64,000 bases of DNA from positions 39,438,191-39,502,190 of the forward strand of contig NC_088302.1 in assembly GCF_032854445.1 (NCBI RefSeq). The letters run 5' to 3'. Of the stretch, positions 53,501 to 58,882 are shown in pieces (position 1 is the stretch's first letter; every line of letters begins with the position of its first letter). The notes beneath the pieces were generated by a model, which searched no databases, was not told where the DNA came from, and saw only the letters and a program-made list of their open reading frames with translations. The stretch is from Liolophura sinensis (taxonomy: Eukaryota > Mollusca > Polyplacophora > Chitonida > Chitonidae). Position numbers and translations under genes: made by a program.

Positions 53501-55618
53501 AAATTAAAGCTCACTTGAGTATGGTCTCGGGAGATTGGAGTGTGACTTCTAGTCAGTTTCAGGAGCCCTTGCCTACTCTTTTGGCTAAAACATTGGTTTC
53601 ACTTTCAGCCCCAATGAGCTCACACATTCTAATTCAGCTGTCACTTTAAGTCAGGAGGTTTACCAGATACTCGGCATTTTAGTTTCCTTCATCCCCCCGC
53701 CCCCCACCCGCCCCCAAAAGGCATTAAACCATTATCAAATAAATAAACTGTATTGAGCCGTGAAGGGGAGTACAGTTTATGGTATCACAAGTGTCTAGAT
53801 TAACCTGTGTTGTTGTTGTTACTGTCCAGGCTTGATGTGTATTAAGGAGATGGATGACCTGTCATTGAGGTCAGCAGACATGCCCTTCAGCGTACCTAGT
53901 TCAGCAGGACAGGAGGTGCAGCTCAGCTCTAAGTACTGTCGAATCACCCCTGAGAACAAGGCAGAGTACATCCGCCTGGCCATGGAGTATAGGTGAGGGT
54001 CTAGCATGTGGCAGTATTCCCCTTAATGCAGACAAACGGGCATAGTCAGCTAAACAGGTTGCAAATATGCAAAACATGGCTGCCTTGATGACTGTTTCTT
54101 TTCATTGGCATGTTTACGGGACAGATGTCCAATTCTGAGAATCTTATTTTAGAACAAAGGATAGGAAAATATTTATCATCATCATCAGACAGATCACTCA
54201 TTTATTTGTGTTCATTTATATAGAATGAAATAAAAATGGTTTCTGGTAGAAGTACAGTATTTTTTCAAACAGGACTATGTTCTCTCTTCCTGAGATTAGT
54301 AGTGATGGCTGTTTGTTTGATGACTGTTTGACTCATTTTCTGAACATTTCACTGTTTTAGACTGCACGAGTTTGATGAGCAGGTCCAGTGGGTGAGAGAA
54401 GGAATGGCCAAAATCATCCCTGTGCCTCTTCTCTCTCTCTTCACTGGTTACGAGCTGGAAACAATGGTGAGTGTGTGATTGATCTGTAGCAGCAAGTTCA
54501 TTTACCTACTCTATTTACACAAAATTACTATAAAATCGTGCATCTGTGAAAAAAAAATTTATGAAATAGTGTTCCACTTGAGAAATCTGAAATGTACATG
54601 TAGGTAACTATACTGCAAATATATCCTTTTGACACTTTTACAAAGAAAGAAATAAAGGCCGACTCAAAAAGCTGAGCATTGGTTTACATGGTTATGGGCT
54701 AACCCTGTTGTTGTTGTCATTGTCCAGGTTTGTGGCAGTCCGGACATTCCTCTGAACCTGCTGAAATCCGTGGCAACATACAAGGGGATCGATGCCACAG
54801 CGTCTCTGATTCAGTGGTTCTGGGAAGTGATGGAGGAGTTTAGCACGACCGAGCGCTCACTCTTTCTGCGCTTTGTCTGGGGACGCACACGCTTACCCCG
54901 CACAATTGCAGACTTTAGGGGCAGGGATTTTGTCCTACAGGTATGCATTATTGACCATATTCTTGTGTCTGATTTGCGGTTTTCTCAAAAAGCTGTAAGC
55001 CTTACACTGTTCTTATTTTGACCATGCAGTTATTCTCTAGTTCAAGTGTTCAGTTTTAGAATATATTAAAGCATTGTATATGTAATATTCTGTTTGTCTT
55101 GTCTCTGCGCTTATCCTGTCAGAGAACCTATCCTAGTCAGAAGATTTGTAGGCTGCCCAGCTATTGTATTTATATGTCATATGTCGGAATGTTTGTCAGT
55201 AAGTTGCCGAAATCTGGTGGTTTTCCCCCTGCACTCAACTTTCCTTTTCCATCATATAAGAAAAAATTTCTGTAATATAGTGTAAAACAACAAATAAATA
55301 AGTGATCAAATAAACCAATATGAATGTTGCTGTTGTTGTCAGGTGCTGGACAAGTACAACCCACCTGACCACTTTCTGCCGGAGAGCTACACCTGCTTCT
55401 TCCTGCTCAAAATGCCGCGCTATTCCTGTAAGGAGGTTCTCCGGGAGAAACTCAAATATGCCATCCACTTCTGCAAGTCCATCGACACGGACGACTACGC
55501 GCGAGTGGCGCTGACAGGTGACGGTCTTGACCCGGAATCTCCGGATGGCAGCGAGGATTCTGATTACCCAGACATTTGCGAGTCAGAAGGGGAGGTTATG
55601 GACTCGGACGGAATATGA
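1..55618 (+). CDS. HERC2: HERC2 orthologue, giant HECT-type E3 ubiquitin ligase (68 exons, 5' partial)
   Basis: Spliced GT-AG exons give about 4,060 residues that follow vertebrate HERC2 from just after RLD1 to the C-terminus; human HERC2 is about 4,834 residues, so roughly 775 N-terminal residues are missing upstream. Known HERC2 proteins are nuclear/cytoplasmic ubiquitin ligases acting in DNA-damage signalling, centrosome function and protein turnover. Exon order and domain order match the family: cyt-b5-like, MIB/HERC2, CPH, ZZ, DOC, RLD2, RLD3, HECT. All intron phases agree except at exon 42, where one base is missing. Exon coordinates are given in the segment entries below. The family assignment is certain; the intactness of this copy is not. 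Confidence 0.97.
395..870 (+). repeat. 40-bp minisatellite abutting the exon 2 acceptor
   Basis: About twelve copies of a 40-bp unit whose end reads 'GTTATCTCAG' and whose start reads 'CAGTATCTCTGGAGGTTGTG'. The last unit runs into the real splice acceptor at 869-870, and exon 2 itself begins with a similar CAGTTTCTCGTGAGG. Early units are more diverged than later ones. Confidence 0.9.
1177..1386 (+). mobile_element. MITE copy 1 (about 200 bp, inverted ends)
   Basis: It opens with a degraded 'CTAATTCCTCAA' and closes with 'AAAAAGGTTGAAGAAT', the inverted ends shared by other copies in this window. The interior matches the copies at 9728 and 16345. Confidence 0.7.
2825..3640 (+). mobile_element. 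MITE copy 2, split by later insertions
   Basis: The left half (2825 to about 2990) opens 'CCCTAATTCCTCAACC'. The right-end sequence ('TTGCTTGAATGAACACC') resumes at about 3597. Between them lie a reverse SINE fragment and about 380 bp of unplaced sequence. Confidence 0.6.
3046..3205 (-). mobile_element. tRNA-derived SINE fragment, reversed
   Basis: TTTATT repeats followed by the reverse complement of the SINE head, ending near 'GAGCCATGGAGGCCC' (box A on the - strand). Internally deleted. Confidence 0.65.
3774..4379 (+). CDS. HERC2: HERC2 exons 5-6: scaffold segment before the cyt-b5-like domain
   Basis: Exons 3774-3929 and 4194-4379, both starting and ending in phase 1. They encode '[14 protein letters not shown]', 'DILPVAAS'-type and '[20 protein letters not shown]' segments that align with human HERC2. 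Upstream of exon 6 lies a second AG (4102-4103) followed by a near copy of the start of exon 6. Using that acceptor would add 90 nt in frame with no stop, so exon 6 may have a longer form (4104-4379). I chose 4194 because it matches the human protein without an insertion. Confidence 0.9.
4104..4172 (+). repeat. Partial duplicate of the start of HERC2 exon 6
   Basis: Preceded by 'TGTTTCAG', this stretch resembles 4194-4270, with near identity over 'TTGTTACCTG' and 'ATGGTGACCTGTATGGT'. It shares the phase and frame of exon 6 and has no stop between the copies. Confidence 0.85.
5140..5982 (+). CDS. HERC2: HERC2 exons 7-8: cytochrome b5-like domain
   Basis: Exons 5140-5322 and 5891-5982 encode '[19 protein letters not shown]' then 'GKVYDVQDF', the start of a cytochrome b5-like fold (about residues 340-425 of the window protein). 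The usual heme motif HPGG is absent; at that place the sequence reads 'QAPCGRELL'. A His is present at the second heme-ligand position ('[10 protein letters not shown]', compare GHSTDAREM in true cytochrome b5), where human HERC2 has lost it. Heme binding is therefore unlikely; the domain is probably a protein-interaction module. Intron phases are consistent with neighbours. Confidence 0.93.
6404..8297 (+). CDS. HERC2: HERC2 exons 9-11
   Basis: Exons 6404-6668, 7201-7441 and 8141-8297. Recognisable HERC2 blocks are 'SSPLIDTER'-like at the start of exon 9, '[12 protein letters not shown]' at the end of exon 10 and '[18 protein letters not shown]' in exon 11. Exon 10 has a variable, charged middle and a His-rich patch ('HSRHHHL') not obvious in the human protein. 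No named domain covers this part; it is an armadillo-like helical scaffold by analogy with the family. The phase chain is 0/1, 1/2, 2/0. Confidence 0.92.
7890..8105 (+). mobile_element. tRNA-derived SINE, 5' truncated
   Basis: SINE body ('GCTGGCTTCCTCTCC') through a diverged tail with 'GATATTCTTGAGTA' and AAATAAATAA repeats. Confidence 0.7.
8611..8877 (+). mobile_element. Full-length tRNA-derived SINE
   Basis: The best copy in the window. A tRNA-like head has a perfect box A match 'TGGCTCAGTCGG' (8620-8631) and a box-B-like 'GAGTTCAAGACC'. A conserved body follows, then the tail 'TATTCTTGAGTACGGCGTAA' and poly(A). It lies in the intron after exon 11. The length of about 267 bp fits a SINE with a separate 3' domain; this family is repeated throughout the gene in both orientations. 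Confidence 0.85.
9323..10637 (+). CDS. HERC2: HERC2 exons 12-13: conserved helix plus long acidic tract
   Basis: Exons 9323-9518 and 10309-10637. Exon 12 carries '[13 protein letters not shown]' and '[11 protein letters not shown]', nearly identical to human HERC2. Exon 13 is 109 codons, the first two thirds of which are almost only Glu, Asp, Ser and Gly in short repeats. The human protein has an acidic linker here but a much shorter one. The tract is likely disordered. The reverse strand reads as a Ser-rich open frame through this exon, which is only a shadow of GAG/GAA codons. Confidence 0.93.
9728..9920 (+). mobile_element. MITE copy 3, complete
   Basis: It opens 'CCCTAATTCCTCAATC', closes 'AAAAAGGTTGAAGAATTACAG' less its last base, and is followed by TA. 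The ends are inverted repeats. Confidence 0.8.
10828..10915 (+). mobile_element. SINE 3' fragment
   Basis: 'CCCACCATAGTGCTGG', then the conserved tail and AAATAAATAA. Confidence 0.75.
11220..13723 (+). CDS. HERC2: HERC2 exons 14-17
   Basis: Exons 11220-11396, 12270-12406, 13085-13274 and 13579-13723. Conserved blocks include '[14 protein letters not shown]', '[12 protein letters not shown]', '[14 protein letters not shown]' and '[17 protein letters not shown]', matching human HERC2. The junction between exons 15 and 16 uses phase 2, giving a Cys codon; the local sequence there ('TVGKKVCSPVPH') differs from human, but the flanks align without gaps. No separately named domain lies here. Confidence 0.92.
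11452..11580 (+). mobile_element. SINE 3' fragment
   Basis: Body from 'CTCTCCAGAAGGTCTGCC' to the tail 'GAAATATTCTTGAGTATGG' and ATAAATAAA. Confidence 0.75.
12688..12888 (+). mobile_element. SINE, 5' truncated
   Basis: Body and tail, ending AAATAAATAAATAA; 'CTGTCCGGTTTCCTCCCGC' marks the family. Confidence 0.75.
13896..14652 (+). CDS. HERC2: HERC2 exons 18-19: MIB/HERC2 domain with a locally altered segment
   Basis: Exons 13896-14071 and 14463-14652. Exon 18 ends with '[18 protein letters not shown]' and exon 19 resumes with 'DGP', then '[20 protein letters not shown]', the diagnostic MIB/HERC2 domain (about residues 1070-1140). Between them the expected 'GRVIGEL' is missing: the annotated frame reads 'MGSCDRRA', while the +1 frame over 14482-14505 reads 'WGRVIGEL'. 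The frame is open and has the same length as human, so this looks like a +1/-1 pair or an assembly error. The end of exon 19 is acidic. A minisatellite starts immediately after its donor. Confidence 0.92.
14653..15110 (+). repeat. About 21-bp minisatellite directly after the exon 19 donor
   Basis: More than twenty copies of 'GGGTCTCTGTTAGTAGTT' and 'GGGTTTTCTGTTAGTATT' variants, starting within the donor GTGAGT itself. The two unit variants alternate irregularly. Confidence 0.9.
15483..17925 (+). CDS. HERC2: HERC2 exons 20-23
   Basis: Exons 15483-15665, 16113-16303, 16962-17112 and 17720-17925. They contain '[14 protein letters not shown]', '[15 protein letters not shown]' and '[20 protein letters not shown]', which follow human HERC2 closely. 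This is part of the long helical region between the MIB/HERC2 and CPH domains, with no catalytic function assigned. Intron phases run 1/1, 1/0, 0/1, 1/0. Introns between these exons hold SINE and MITE copies listed separately. Confidence 0.92.
15713..15835 (+). mobile_element. SINE 3' fragment
   Basis: 'CTCCCACCATAAAGCTGACC' then the tail with 'TTTTCTTGAGTAC' and ATAAATAAA. Confidence 0.7.
16345..16539 (+). mobile_element. MITE copy 4
   Basis: Opens 'CCCTAATTCCTCAACC' after TA and closes 'CATGAAGAATTACAG'; the interior matches copy 3. Confidence 0.75.
17368..17632 (+). mobile_element. Near full-length SINE, diverged
   Basis: The head has lost its box A ('TCTGTTGCCGAGGGTT') but keeps 'CAGTTCAAGTCCAGC', the body and the tail with ATAAATAAA. 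Confidence 0.75.
18404..18652 (-). mobile_element. Reversed SINE with a duplicated tail
   Basis: The reverse tail 'GTACTCAAGAATATTTTACT' appears twice in a row (18406 and 18433), followed by the body and the head, which ends 'CCAAGGAGGCCCC'. Confidence 0.75.
18770..22099 (+). CDS. HERC2: HERC2 exons 24-26
   Basis: Exons 18770-18982, 19771-19906 and 21819-22099. Exon 24 encodes '[19 protein letters not shown]' followed by '[19 protein letters not shown]', a small barrel-like stretch with KOW/Tudor character that is conserved in human HERC2. Exon 26 has '[12 protein letters not shown]' and '[11 protein letters not shown]'. The intron between exons 25 and 26 carries the Tigger/pogo remnant. Phases are consistent. 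Confidence 0.92.
19951..20135 (+). mobile_element. MITE copy 5 interrupted by a SINE-type tail
   Basis: The left end 'AATTCCTCAACCTGTTTGCA' and the internal 'AAGTATAATTTTGTAAG' belong to the MITE. Between them, about 20007-20052 reads like another SINE tail ('GAGATATTGCTGATG'). Confidence 0.55.
20388..21688 (+). mobile_element. Tigger/pogo-type DNA transposon remnant
   Basis: A 1,301-bp segment with imperfect inverted ends (CCGTCAAACTTG at the left; CAGTCAAGCCTG on the reverse strand at the right) flanked by TA at 20386-20387 and 21689-21690. It contains a CENP-B/Tigger-like DNA-binding reading frame but no DDE catalytic part, so it is an internally deleted, immobile copy. TA target duplication is typical of the Tc1/mariner-pogo group. 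It lies in the intron between HERC2 exons 25 and 26. Confidence 0.8.
20865..21425 (+). pseudogene. Broken Tigger-like transposase N-terminus (CENP-B HTH)
   Basis: One frame reads '[20 protein letters not shown]', then an in-frame TGA at 20985-20987, then continues '[19 protein letters not shown]', '[14 protein letters not shown]' and '[14 protein letters not shown]'. These match the two DNA-binding helix-turn-helix units of Tigger/CENP-B-type proteins (psq-type then Tc5-type). The frame ends at 21425 without any DDE nuclease, so no active transposase can be made. The '[13 protein letters not shown]' motif is characteristic of the family. Confidence in the family is high. Confidence 0.8.
22403..22532 (-). 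mobile_element. Reversed SINE 3' fragment
   Basis: TTTATTTATTT, then 'GAAGAATATTTCACTTATAT' and the body to 'CCATCCTCGCAGGTTG'. Confidence 0.7.
22846..24329 (+). CDS. HERC2: HERC2 exons 27-28: UBA-like segment
   Basis: Exons 22846-23104 and 24145-24329. The end of exon 27 encodes '[20 protein letters not shown]' and exon 28 continues with '[13 protein letters not shown]', together resembling a ubiquitin-associated (UBA) three-helix fold; the MGF loop typical of UBA domains is visible. Human HERC2 has the same block. Exon 28 ends in an acidic Ser/Asp-rich linker. The large intron between them contains a degenerate array of roughly 120-bp units. Confidence 0.9.
23165..23720 (+). repeat. Degenerate tandem array, unit about 120 bp
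   Basis: Four to five diverged units, each with 'TTTCAGTCAGCCAT', 'CATTAGATGAG', 'CAGAAGTTCATCCACA' and 'CATCAG' landmarks. It follows exon 27 within 60 bp. Confidence 0.8.
24715..25007 (+). repeat. 49-bp minisatellite, six copies
   Basis: Unit 'GTGTACATTGCCGAATCACT' followed by 'TGTTACCTGTGATGTGTACA' and 'GGCTGTCTG', with few mismatches between copies. Confidence 0.95.
25275..25337 (+). mobile_element. SINE-type tail ending in CATT repeats, next to the exon 29 acceptor
   Basis: 'GGCTGAAATATTGCGG', 'GGCGTTAAGC' and (CATT)n form a tail similar to those at about 9196-9235 and 20007-20052. Exon 29 begins four bases after the repeat at 25342. Confidence 0.55.
25342..27739 (+). CDS. HERC2: HERC2 exons 29-32: CPH domain
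   Basis: Exons 25342-25518, 26126-26243, 27154-27261 and 27631-27739. The CPH domain (shared with CUL7 and PARC, binding the p53 tetramerisation domain in those proteins) is visible as '[20 protein letters not shown]', '[13 protein letters not shown]' and then '[20 protein letters not shown]' and '[12 protein letters not shown]'. Spacing equals that in human HERC2. The acceptor of exon 29 sits directly against a SINE-type tail with CATT repeats. About residues 1757-1927 of the window protein. Confidence 0.94.
25922..26020 (+). repeat. Short tandem array, about 34-bp units
   Basis: Repeated 'GCTGAATATGACATAAAGCC' variants within the intron between exons 29 and 30. Confidence 0.7.
26815..26983 (-). 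mobile_element. MITE copy 6, reversed and truncated
   Basis: Reverse complement of the family interior, ending 'AAAAGGTTGAGGAATTACA'. Confidence 0.7.
28175..28311 (+). CDS. HERC2: HERC2 exon 33: ZZ-type zinc finger
   Basis: A single exon codes for the ZZ finger. Visible ligand pattern: C-x2-C in 'CDGC', C-x2-C in 'CQTC', C-x2-C in 'CETC', then His in 'AHRHPF'. The family binds two zinc ions and in human HERC2 recognises SUMO-like and N-terminal histone-like tails. The exon runs from phase 2 to phase 1, and the Gly at its start is completed from exon 32. All eight expected metal ligands are present. Confidence 0.96.
28790..28950 (+). mobile_element. SINE 3' part
   Basis: 'GATTTCCTCCCACCATATTG', then a nearly perfect tail and AAATAAATGAATAAA. 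Confidence 0.75.
29129..31483 (+). CDS. HERC2: HERC2 exons 34-36: DOC/APC10 domain and start of RLD2
   Basis: Exons 29129-29319, 30009-30206 and 31202-31483. The DOC domain, related to APC10, shows '[17 protein letters not shown]', '[13 protein letters not shown]' and '[20 protein letters not shown]', very close to human. Exon 36 then has an acidic linker and enters RLD2 with '[14 protein letters not shown]'. The intron after exon 35 contains a complete tRNA-headed SINE. About residues 1972-2165 of the window protein. Confidence 0.95.
30384..30752 (+). mobile_element. Second SINE family, full length
   Basis: The tRNA-like head 'GGATAGCACAGTTGGTAGAG' has a box A match, followed by a box-B-like 'GATCCAGGATCAATCC' and a GC-rich body. 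The tail 'GAGTACGACGTTAAACCCC' ends in CACT repeats. Only one complete copy is seen in this window, in the intron after exon 35. Confidence 0.75.
32212..37189 (+). CDS. HERC2: HERC2 exons 37-43: RCC1-like domain 2, with a frameshift in exon 42
   Basis: Exons 32212-32293, 32479-32622, 33079-33169, 33773-33950, 34920-35173, 36110-36253 and 36964-37189 encode the RLD2 beta-propeller. Blades show the RCC1 signatures '[20 protein letters not shown]', '[19 protein letters not shown]' and '[20 protein letters not shown]'. In exon 42 the frame breaks after 'VAVG': four G at 36215-36218 where five are needed, so '[12 protein letters not shown]' is read one frame out. As written, exon 43 would meet a stop at 37064-37066. 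The exon sequence is otherwise highly conserved. Confidence 0.93.
33885..34480 (+). repeat. Tandem copies of the exon 40 end plus its splice donor
   Basis: Units of 114 bp, later 104 bp. Each carries the last about 65 bp of exon 40 (encoding '[17 protein letters not shown]' variants) followed by GTAAGTGAAG. Donor-like sites fall at 33951, 34065, 34179, 34283 and 34387. The copies lack an acceptor and contain TAA in the exon frame. Confidence 0.95.
35174..36109 (+). other. Intron between HERC2 exons 41 and 42
   Basis: A SINE occupies 35368-35585. The remainder is AT-rich with no recognisable feature. Confidence 0.6.
35368..35585 (+). mobile_element. SINE with partly deleted head
   Basis: 'TTGGTTAGCGTGCTAGCG' from the head, a short deletion, the body 'CTCCGGCCGTGCGTGGGAAG' and the tail with AAATAAATAAATAAA. 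Confidence 0.8.
37280..37430 (-). mobile_element. Reversed SINE fragment
   Basis: 'GTACTCAAGAATACTTCACT', then the reversed body; the head is missing and the end is rearranged. Confidence 0.65.
37799..39836 (+). CDS. HERC2: HERC2 exons 44-47: linker after RLD2
   Basis: Exons 37799-37970, 38279-38489, 38948-39253 and 39683-39836. Conserved blocks are '[20 protein letters not shown]', '[20 protein letters not shown]' and '[20 protein letters not shown]'. Exon 45 and the first half of exon 46 are Ser/Thr-rich and poorly conserved, as in human. Phases run 1/2, 2/0, 0/0, 0/1. No named domain. Confidence 0.92.
40265..43620 (+). CDS. HERC2: HERC2 exons 48-52: conserved region before RLD3
   Basis: Exons 40265-40372, 40668-40958, 41770-41912, 42371-42496 and 43349-43620. 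They encode '[20 protein letters not shown]', '[20 protein letters not shown]', '[20 protein letters not shown]' and '[19 protein letters not shown]', matching human HERC2 almost residue for residue. The '[11 protein letters not shown]' block resembles the carbohydrate-binding-like beta-sandwich (ZZEF1/HERC2 type). The donor of exon 48 (GTCGGT) is weak but fixed by protein alignment. The intron before exon 52 carries a 29-bp minisatellite. Confidence 0.94.
41298..41572 (-). mobile_element. Full-length reversed SINE
   Basis: Starts with TTATTTATTTATTT, then 'GATTGGTGTTTCATGC', the body, and the head ending 'GGCCACAGAGGCCCC'. Confidence 0.85.
42598..42745 (-). mobile_element. Reversed SINE 3' part
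   Basis: TTTATTTATTTTTTATTTGA, then the reversed tail and body fragments, passing into a minisatellite. Confidence 0.7.
42805..43318 (+). repeat. 29-bp minisatellite, about 17 copies
   Basis: Unit 'CCATATTGTGACTGTTATCA' plus 'TACACAGGA', with small variants. It ends 30 bp before the acceptor of exon 52. Confidence 0.95.
43655..43765 (+). mobile_element. Degenerate SINE fragment
   Basis: 'GTCGTGGGTTCTGCCC' and 'GTACGGGTGTAAAACAGCATC' resemble the SINE body and tail. Confidence 0.45.
44367..49019 (+). CDS. HERC2: HERC2 exons 53-60: RCC1-like domain 3
   Basis: Exons 44367-44565, 45211-45425, 45958-46135, 46911-47034, 47377-47506, 47876-48015, 48157-48252 and 48724-49019 make the third propeller (about residues 3165-3550). 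Signatures include '[17 protein letters not shown]', '[20 protein letters not shown]', '[19 protein letters not shown]' and '[18 protein letters not shown]'. Unlike RLD2, the frame is intact throughout. The donor of exon 55 is tandemly duplicated. In human HERC2, RLD3 lies directly before the HECT region and mediates partner binding. Confidence 0.96.
44650..44890 (+). repeat. Dispersed repeat, also at about 58335-58545
   Basis: Both places share 'AGAGCATTTTTAGAAGC' (or 'GAGGC'), AAATAAAT, CTCAAAG and 'AAAATGAGC' landmarks in the same order. Family unknown. Confidence 0.55.
45540..45640 (+). mobile_element. Degenerate SINE fragment
   Basis: 'CACCATAATGATGGTCGCC' and 'GTGAAATATTCCTAAATAAGG'. 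Confidence 0.55.
46130..46208 (+). repeat. Tandem duplication of the exon 55 donor
   Basis: 'AAACTGGTGAGTATCAC' occurs at 46130 and again at 46186; the 56-bp unit carries the end of the exon and the first intron bases. Confidence 0.9.
49558..55618 (+). CDS. HERC2: HERC2 exons 61-68: HECT ubiquitin-ligase domain and C-terminus
   Basis: Exons 49558-49641, 51009-51150, 51450-51644, 53071-53205, 53830-53992, 54361-54466, 54728-54940 and 55343-55618 (stop TGA 55616-55618). They encode the HECT fold: '[20 protein letters not shown]', '[16 protein letters not shown]', '[17 protein letters not shown]', '[20 protein letters not shown]' and the C-lobe. The active-site Cys, which forms the ubiquitin thioester, is in '[15 protein letters not shown]' with its codon at 55394-55396, about 73 residues from the end as in human. 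The tail after 'ALTG' is acidic. Confidence 0.97.
49849..50905 (+). mobile_element. SINE tail interrupted by a nested element
   Basis: The SINE left part ('TTTCCTCCCACCATAATGC') stops at 49886 and its tail resumes at 50847 with 'TAAGTGAAATATTCTTGAG'. Confidence 0.85.
49887..50846. mobile_element. 960-bp TA-flanked inverted-repeat element nested in a SINE
   Basis: It begins 'CTGTAAATGCCTTTTTATTC' and its reverse complement begins 'GTGCAAATGCCTTTTTATTC', with similarity continuing for about 50 bp. TA flanks both ends (49885-49886 and 50847-50848). No transposase frame is seen, so it is a non-autonomous element with Tc1/mariner-like target choice. Confidence 0.85.
51679..51940 (+). mobile_element. 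Near full-length SINE
   Basis: Head 'GGGAGCCTCTGTGGC', 'GAGTTCAAGTCCAGCTCATG', body and tail with GATAAATAAAATAAA. Confidence 0.8.
52139..52853. mobile_element. Inverted-repeat element, about 715 bp
   Basis: It starts 'GGGCCCAGTTGTTCGAAAC'; the reverse complement of its end starts 'GGGCTTAGTTGTTTGACA'. No coding frame. Borders are approximate. Confidence 0.55.
55190..55300 (+). mobile_element. Degenerate SINE-like fragment
   Basis: 'GCCGAAATCTGGTGGTTTTC' and 'AGTGTAAAACAACAAATAAA' resemble another retroposon tail in the intron before the last exon. Confidence 0.4.
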
Positions 55619-57380
55619 ATTCTGTCACTATTCAGCTGTTTTGAAATTCATCAGGCTTTAGTAGGAAGTAATATCAAAATCTAGTCTTTACACAGAAGTA
55701 AAGCGGGCGGAATTTTGTCAGTGAGCTGACTTCAAGCGACGTTTTCCAAGTCCTGTGACAGTTTTCTTTGTCCCAATATTTGTGCCATTTTACATGTCTG
55801 TGGCATTAATCAGCTTGCCATGCAATGCCATTTCCCCTGCACATGTAGCTTTCAGACTGTTGTGATATGTTGCTAGGGTTGCCTAGACATCTGCTTGTAG
55901 TTTCATAGCAGCATACAGCTTAATCTTTATTTCTTTGTTTTTTTTTAAATGGGCATAAGCACTTTTAACCCATAACTTACACTTATCTGAAATCGCACAT
56001 TCAGTATTTGTTACTTTGTTGTTTGTTTGGATTAATATCAAGAGTTGTTTGATGAGAGATAACAAGATTTGTTGTGTTTGTACGTGCAAACAGCCGAGGA
56101 GCAGGTCTCTCAAATGATGTAAATATTAGTTCAGTTCATCGTCTCCACTTTTTACAAGCTGTAATAAATTCTTTGATCATTGACTTAAACATATTGTATT
56201 TTCCAGAGTATGAATTTTCCAAACGGAATCATTTTATTTCTTGAGTTGGACTGAGGCGTCAGTGTGTTGGTTTTAATGAACTCTGTATCAAACACTGTAA
56301 AGTTTCACCAATGTATGTTTTAGCTGGCATGTTTCAACCTAATTTGGTGGTCACTTACAGCAAAATTTTATACATCAATCATGCTTTTCAAATAACTTAC
56401 TACTTCATGGTTTATACAGCAGTAGGAAGATGTGGTGAAGTTGATGCTTTAATTAGTTTACAGTATTTGCCGACATTGATTTCAATTTTCGATAATTTCA
56501 TATCCAATTGATCTCAGTCCATTATAATCTACGTCATTTTGACCTGTCAGTGTGTATGAAAATGAACTTGAACTTTTCTCAGTGTGAGATGTTGTTCAGA
56601 CCTTTTCTTTAGTTAAAGCTGAAACCTCAAGCTAATCCAGATGATGCGATATATTTGACTGATAATCAATAAGGAAATAAATTCTGAAGAAATTCATTTT
56701 TTAAATTATGTTTATCATTGTGGTGGCTTTTAAATTGAAATATAAAAGGCATCAATTGAAATAAAGAAGTAAGTCTATGGGCAAGGTTATCTGGCTTGAA
56801 ATAGCAGTATTATTTGCCAAAAAAATTTACTTTGAAGTTTTAGTTTGACTAATTTATCAAACATGAAGGGAGACTGTTTTCTCTCGCTAACTGCATACAG
56901 TATATGTGTGTACATATATGTATATGTTTTTTTTCTCTCTGTCATCTGCTTCTGCTAGAGTTTTCTGTTGTATTCTCAGAGGCATTTTTCTTGGTGGTTT
57001 TTATTTTAAGGTAAACTTGTAAATATTGTAAATTTATGCATCATCATCACGCGTAAGCTTAGCAGATATTTCAGCCATTTCACCTTGTATGTGTTTGTCA
57101 ATTGCTGAATGCTCTGGAGCTTTCATCATCATCATTGTTCACACACTCTTTATTTATCAGATGAGCATTAGATGTGAATATCACTATCTGGCTGCCTTGT
57201 CAAAGCCGGATAGCTTAAATATTGGACACAGTATTGTCACAATTCTCACACATTGAGTTGCAGAATCTGTGCTATATTTGATATAGATGTATATGATGGT
57301 TACATGTGTCAATGCTAAGCCTTTGTGTGTTGCATTGTTTAAGATGTGTGAAAATTAAATAAACGGTGTGGTCAAACACC
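55619..57380 (+). other. HERC2: HERC2 3' untranslated region (end inferred)
   Basis: No coding potential is visible after the TGA. AATAAA signals occur at 56163-56168, 56676-56681, 56760-56765 and 57358-57363, so several polyadenylation sites are possible. The last is followed by a GT-rich stretch, suggesting a UTR of up to about 1.75 kb. The actual end needs transcript data. Confidence 0.55.
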
Positions 57381-58835
57381 CAGTCATTACAGTGGCAGCA
57401 GTATTTTGTTAGCCTCTTCTACCAGGCTACATGTATAAGTATGCAATGGGTTGTTAAGCTAAGGGGAATTTCGAGAAGTCTGCTGTAGTTAGAGGTAAAA
57501 ACAGTCCAGATATATCAAGTGACTTGTGAAAACTGTTCGGCAACCTTCGTTGACATTAATTTACTGATTGCCTGTTTCACCAGGTCCAAATGACACCTCT
57601 TTCTGTTCCTCAACTTTTTTCTCTCATCTAAATTACTTTTTTTTGTGAAGCCCATGTTATAGTAAATGTGATCAAAATAAGTTGGCTTTGATAATATTTT
57701 TGACTGGTTAGAGGAGCAGGACTTTTTTTACCTTCAAGGATAGCTGTGAACGCAAAACTCACCTATTCCATGGCTGAAGTGGGGAGCAGACAGTAAAACC
57801 CAGTTGTCTACCAGCCTTGGTCAGGGAATTTTTAGATTTATAGTTTGTTGTGACATCAAGTGGCCAATAGCCCTCATGGGTTTAATTTGAGCAGTCCTTT
57901 CATGGAAGAGCGCTTGTGTTTCAGTAATATGACTCACATGTATGTAAGTCACACATGGTAGAGTTTGTCAGTTACGTGCCAAAGTTTGGTGGTTTGACAC
58001 AAGCACTGTGGTTCCCTCCATCCATTCGACTAACCCCCTTTTCTCAAGTATGCCATGAGAAAACAATCGATCAATGTGGGCATTTAAGTGACAGCTGTCA
58101 GATGACATCATGGCTAGTTTCGATGACTTTCGATGGTTCATAACAGACTTTGTACTCAATTCGGATATTTGTTTTGTAGAGAACTTGAACATAACCATTT
58201 TAGTAAGAAGTTGACAGATCGTTTAATAAACTTTACATTGCAAGTTTTTCTTTCATACATAAACTGATCAATGATCCGCCACTCCTTGTGCCTACATGCA
58301 CAAAATGCACACAACAAATCCTTCCCTATTAATTATAAGTACGCCTACCCTAAATGACTTAAAACTTTTGACCACAAAAGAGCATTTTTGGAGGCAAATA
58401 AATGCCTGGTGCTAAAAGTTACATTTTCCCAGTAGACCTTCCAAACACACCTCAAAGCACCTTTCTAAAATAAATAGATCTCACAGAATCTGGAAAAATG
58501 AGCAACTTAGTCATGGACAAAATTTTAGGTCATTTACAGTACTTGACGAATTTCTCCTTTGTTATCTCAACATGTCCCTTTTCAAGTTATTTGTACGTGT
58601 ACACACAACAGATTCCATTTGCATTAACAACCTTTTCAACATAGCTCCCTATGTAAAAGTGAACAACACCAACGCTGCCTAGATAAAGTAATAAGTATTT
58701 ATTGTACTCAATAAAACAAACCCTTTAACTAGACAACTTGTACATTGTAACAGTTGTAAACACACAGGAAAGTACAAAATATCTGACTACTGCTACATGT
58801 ACAAACTGATCTCATGGAGACATAGGTGCATAAAA

Positions 58836-58882
<47 letters not shown>
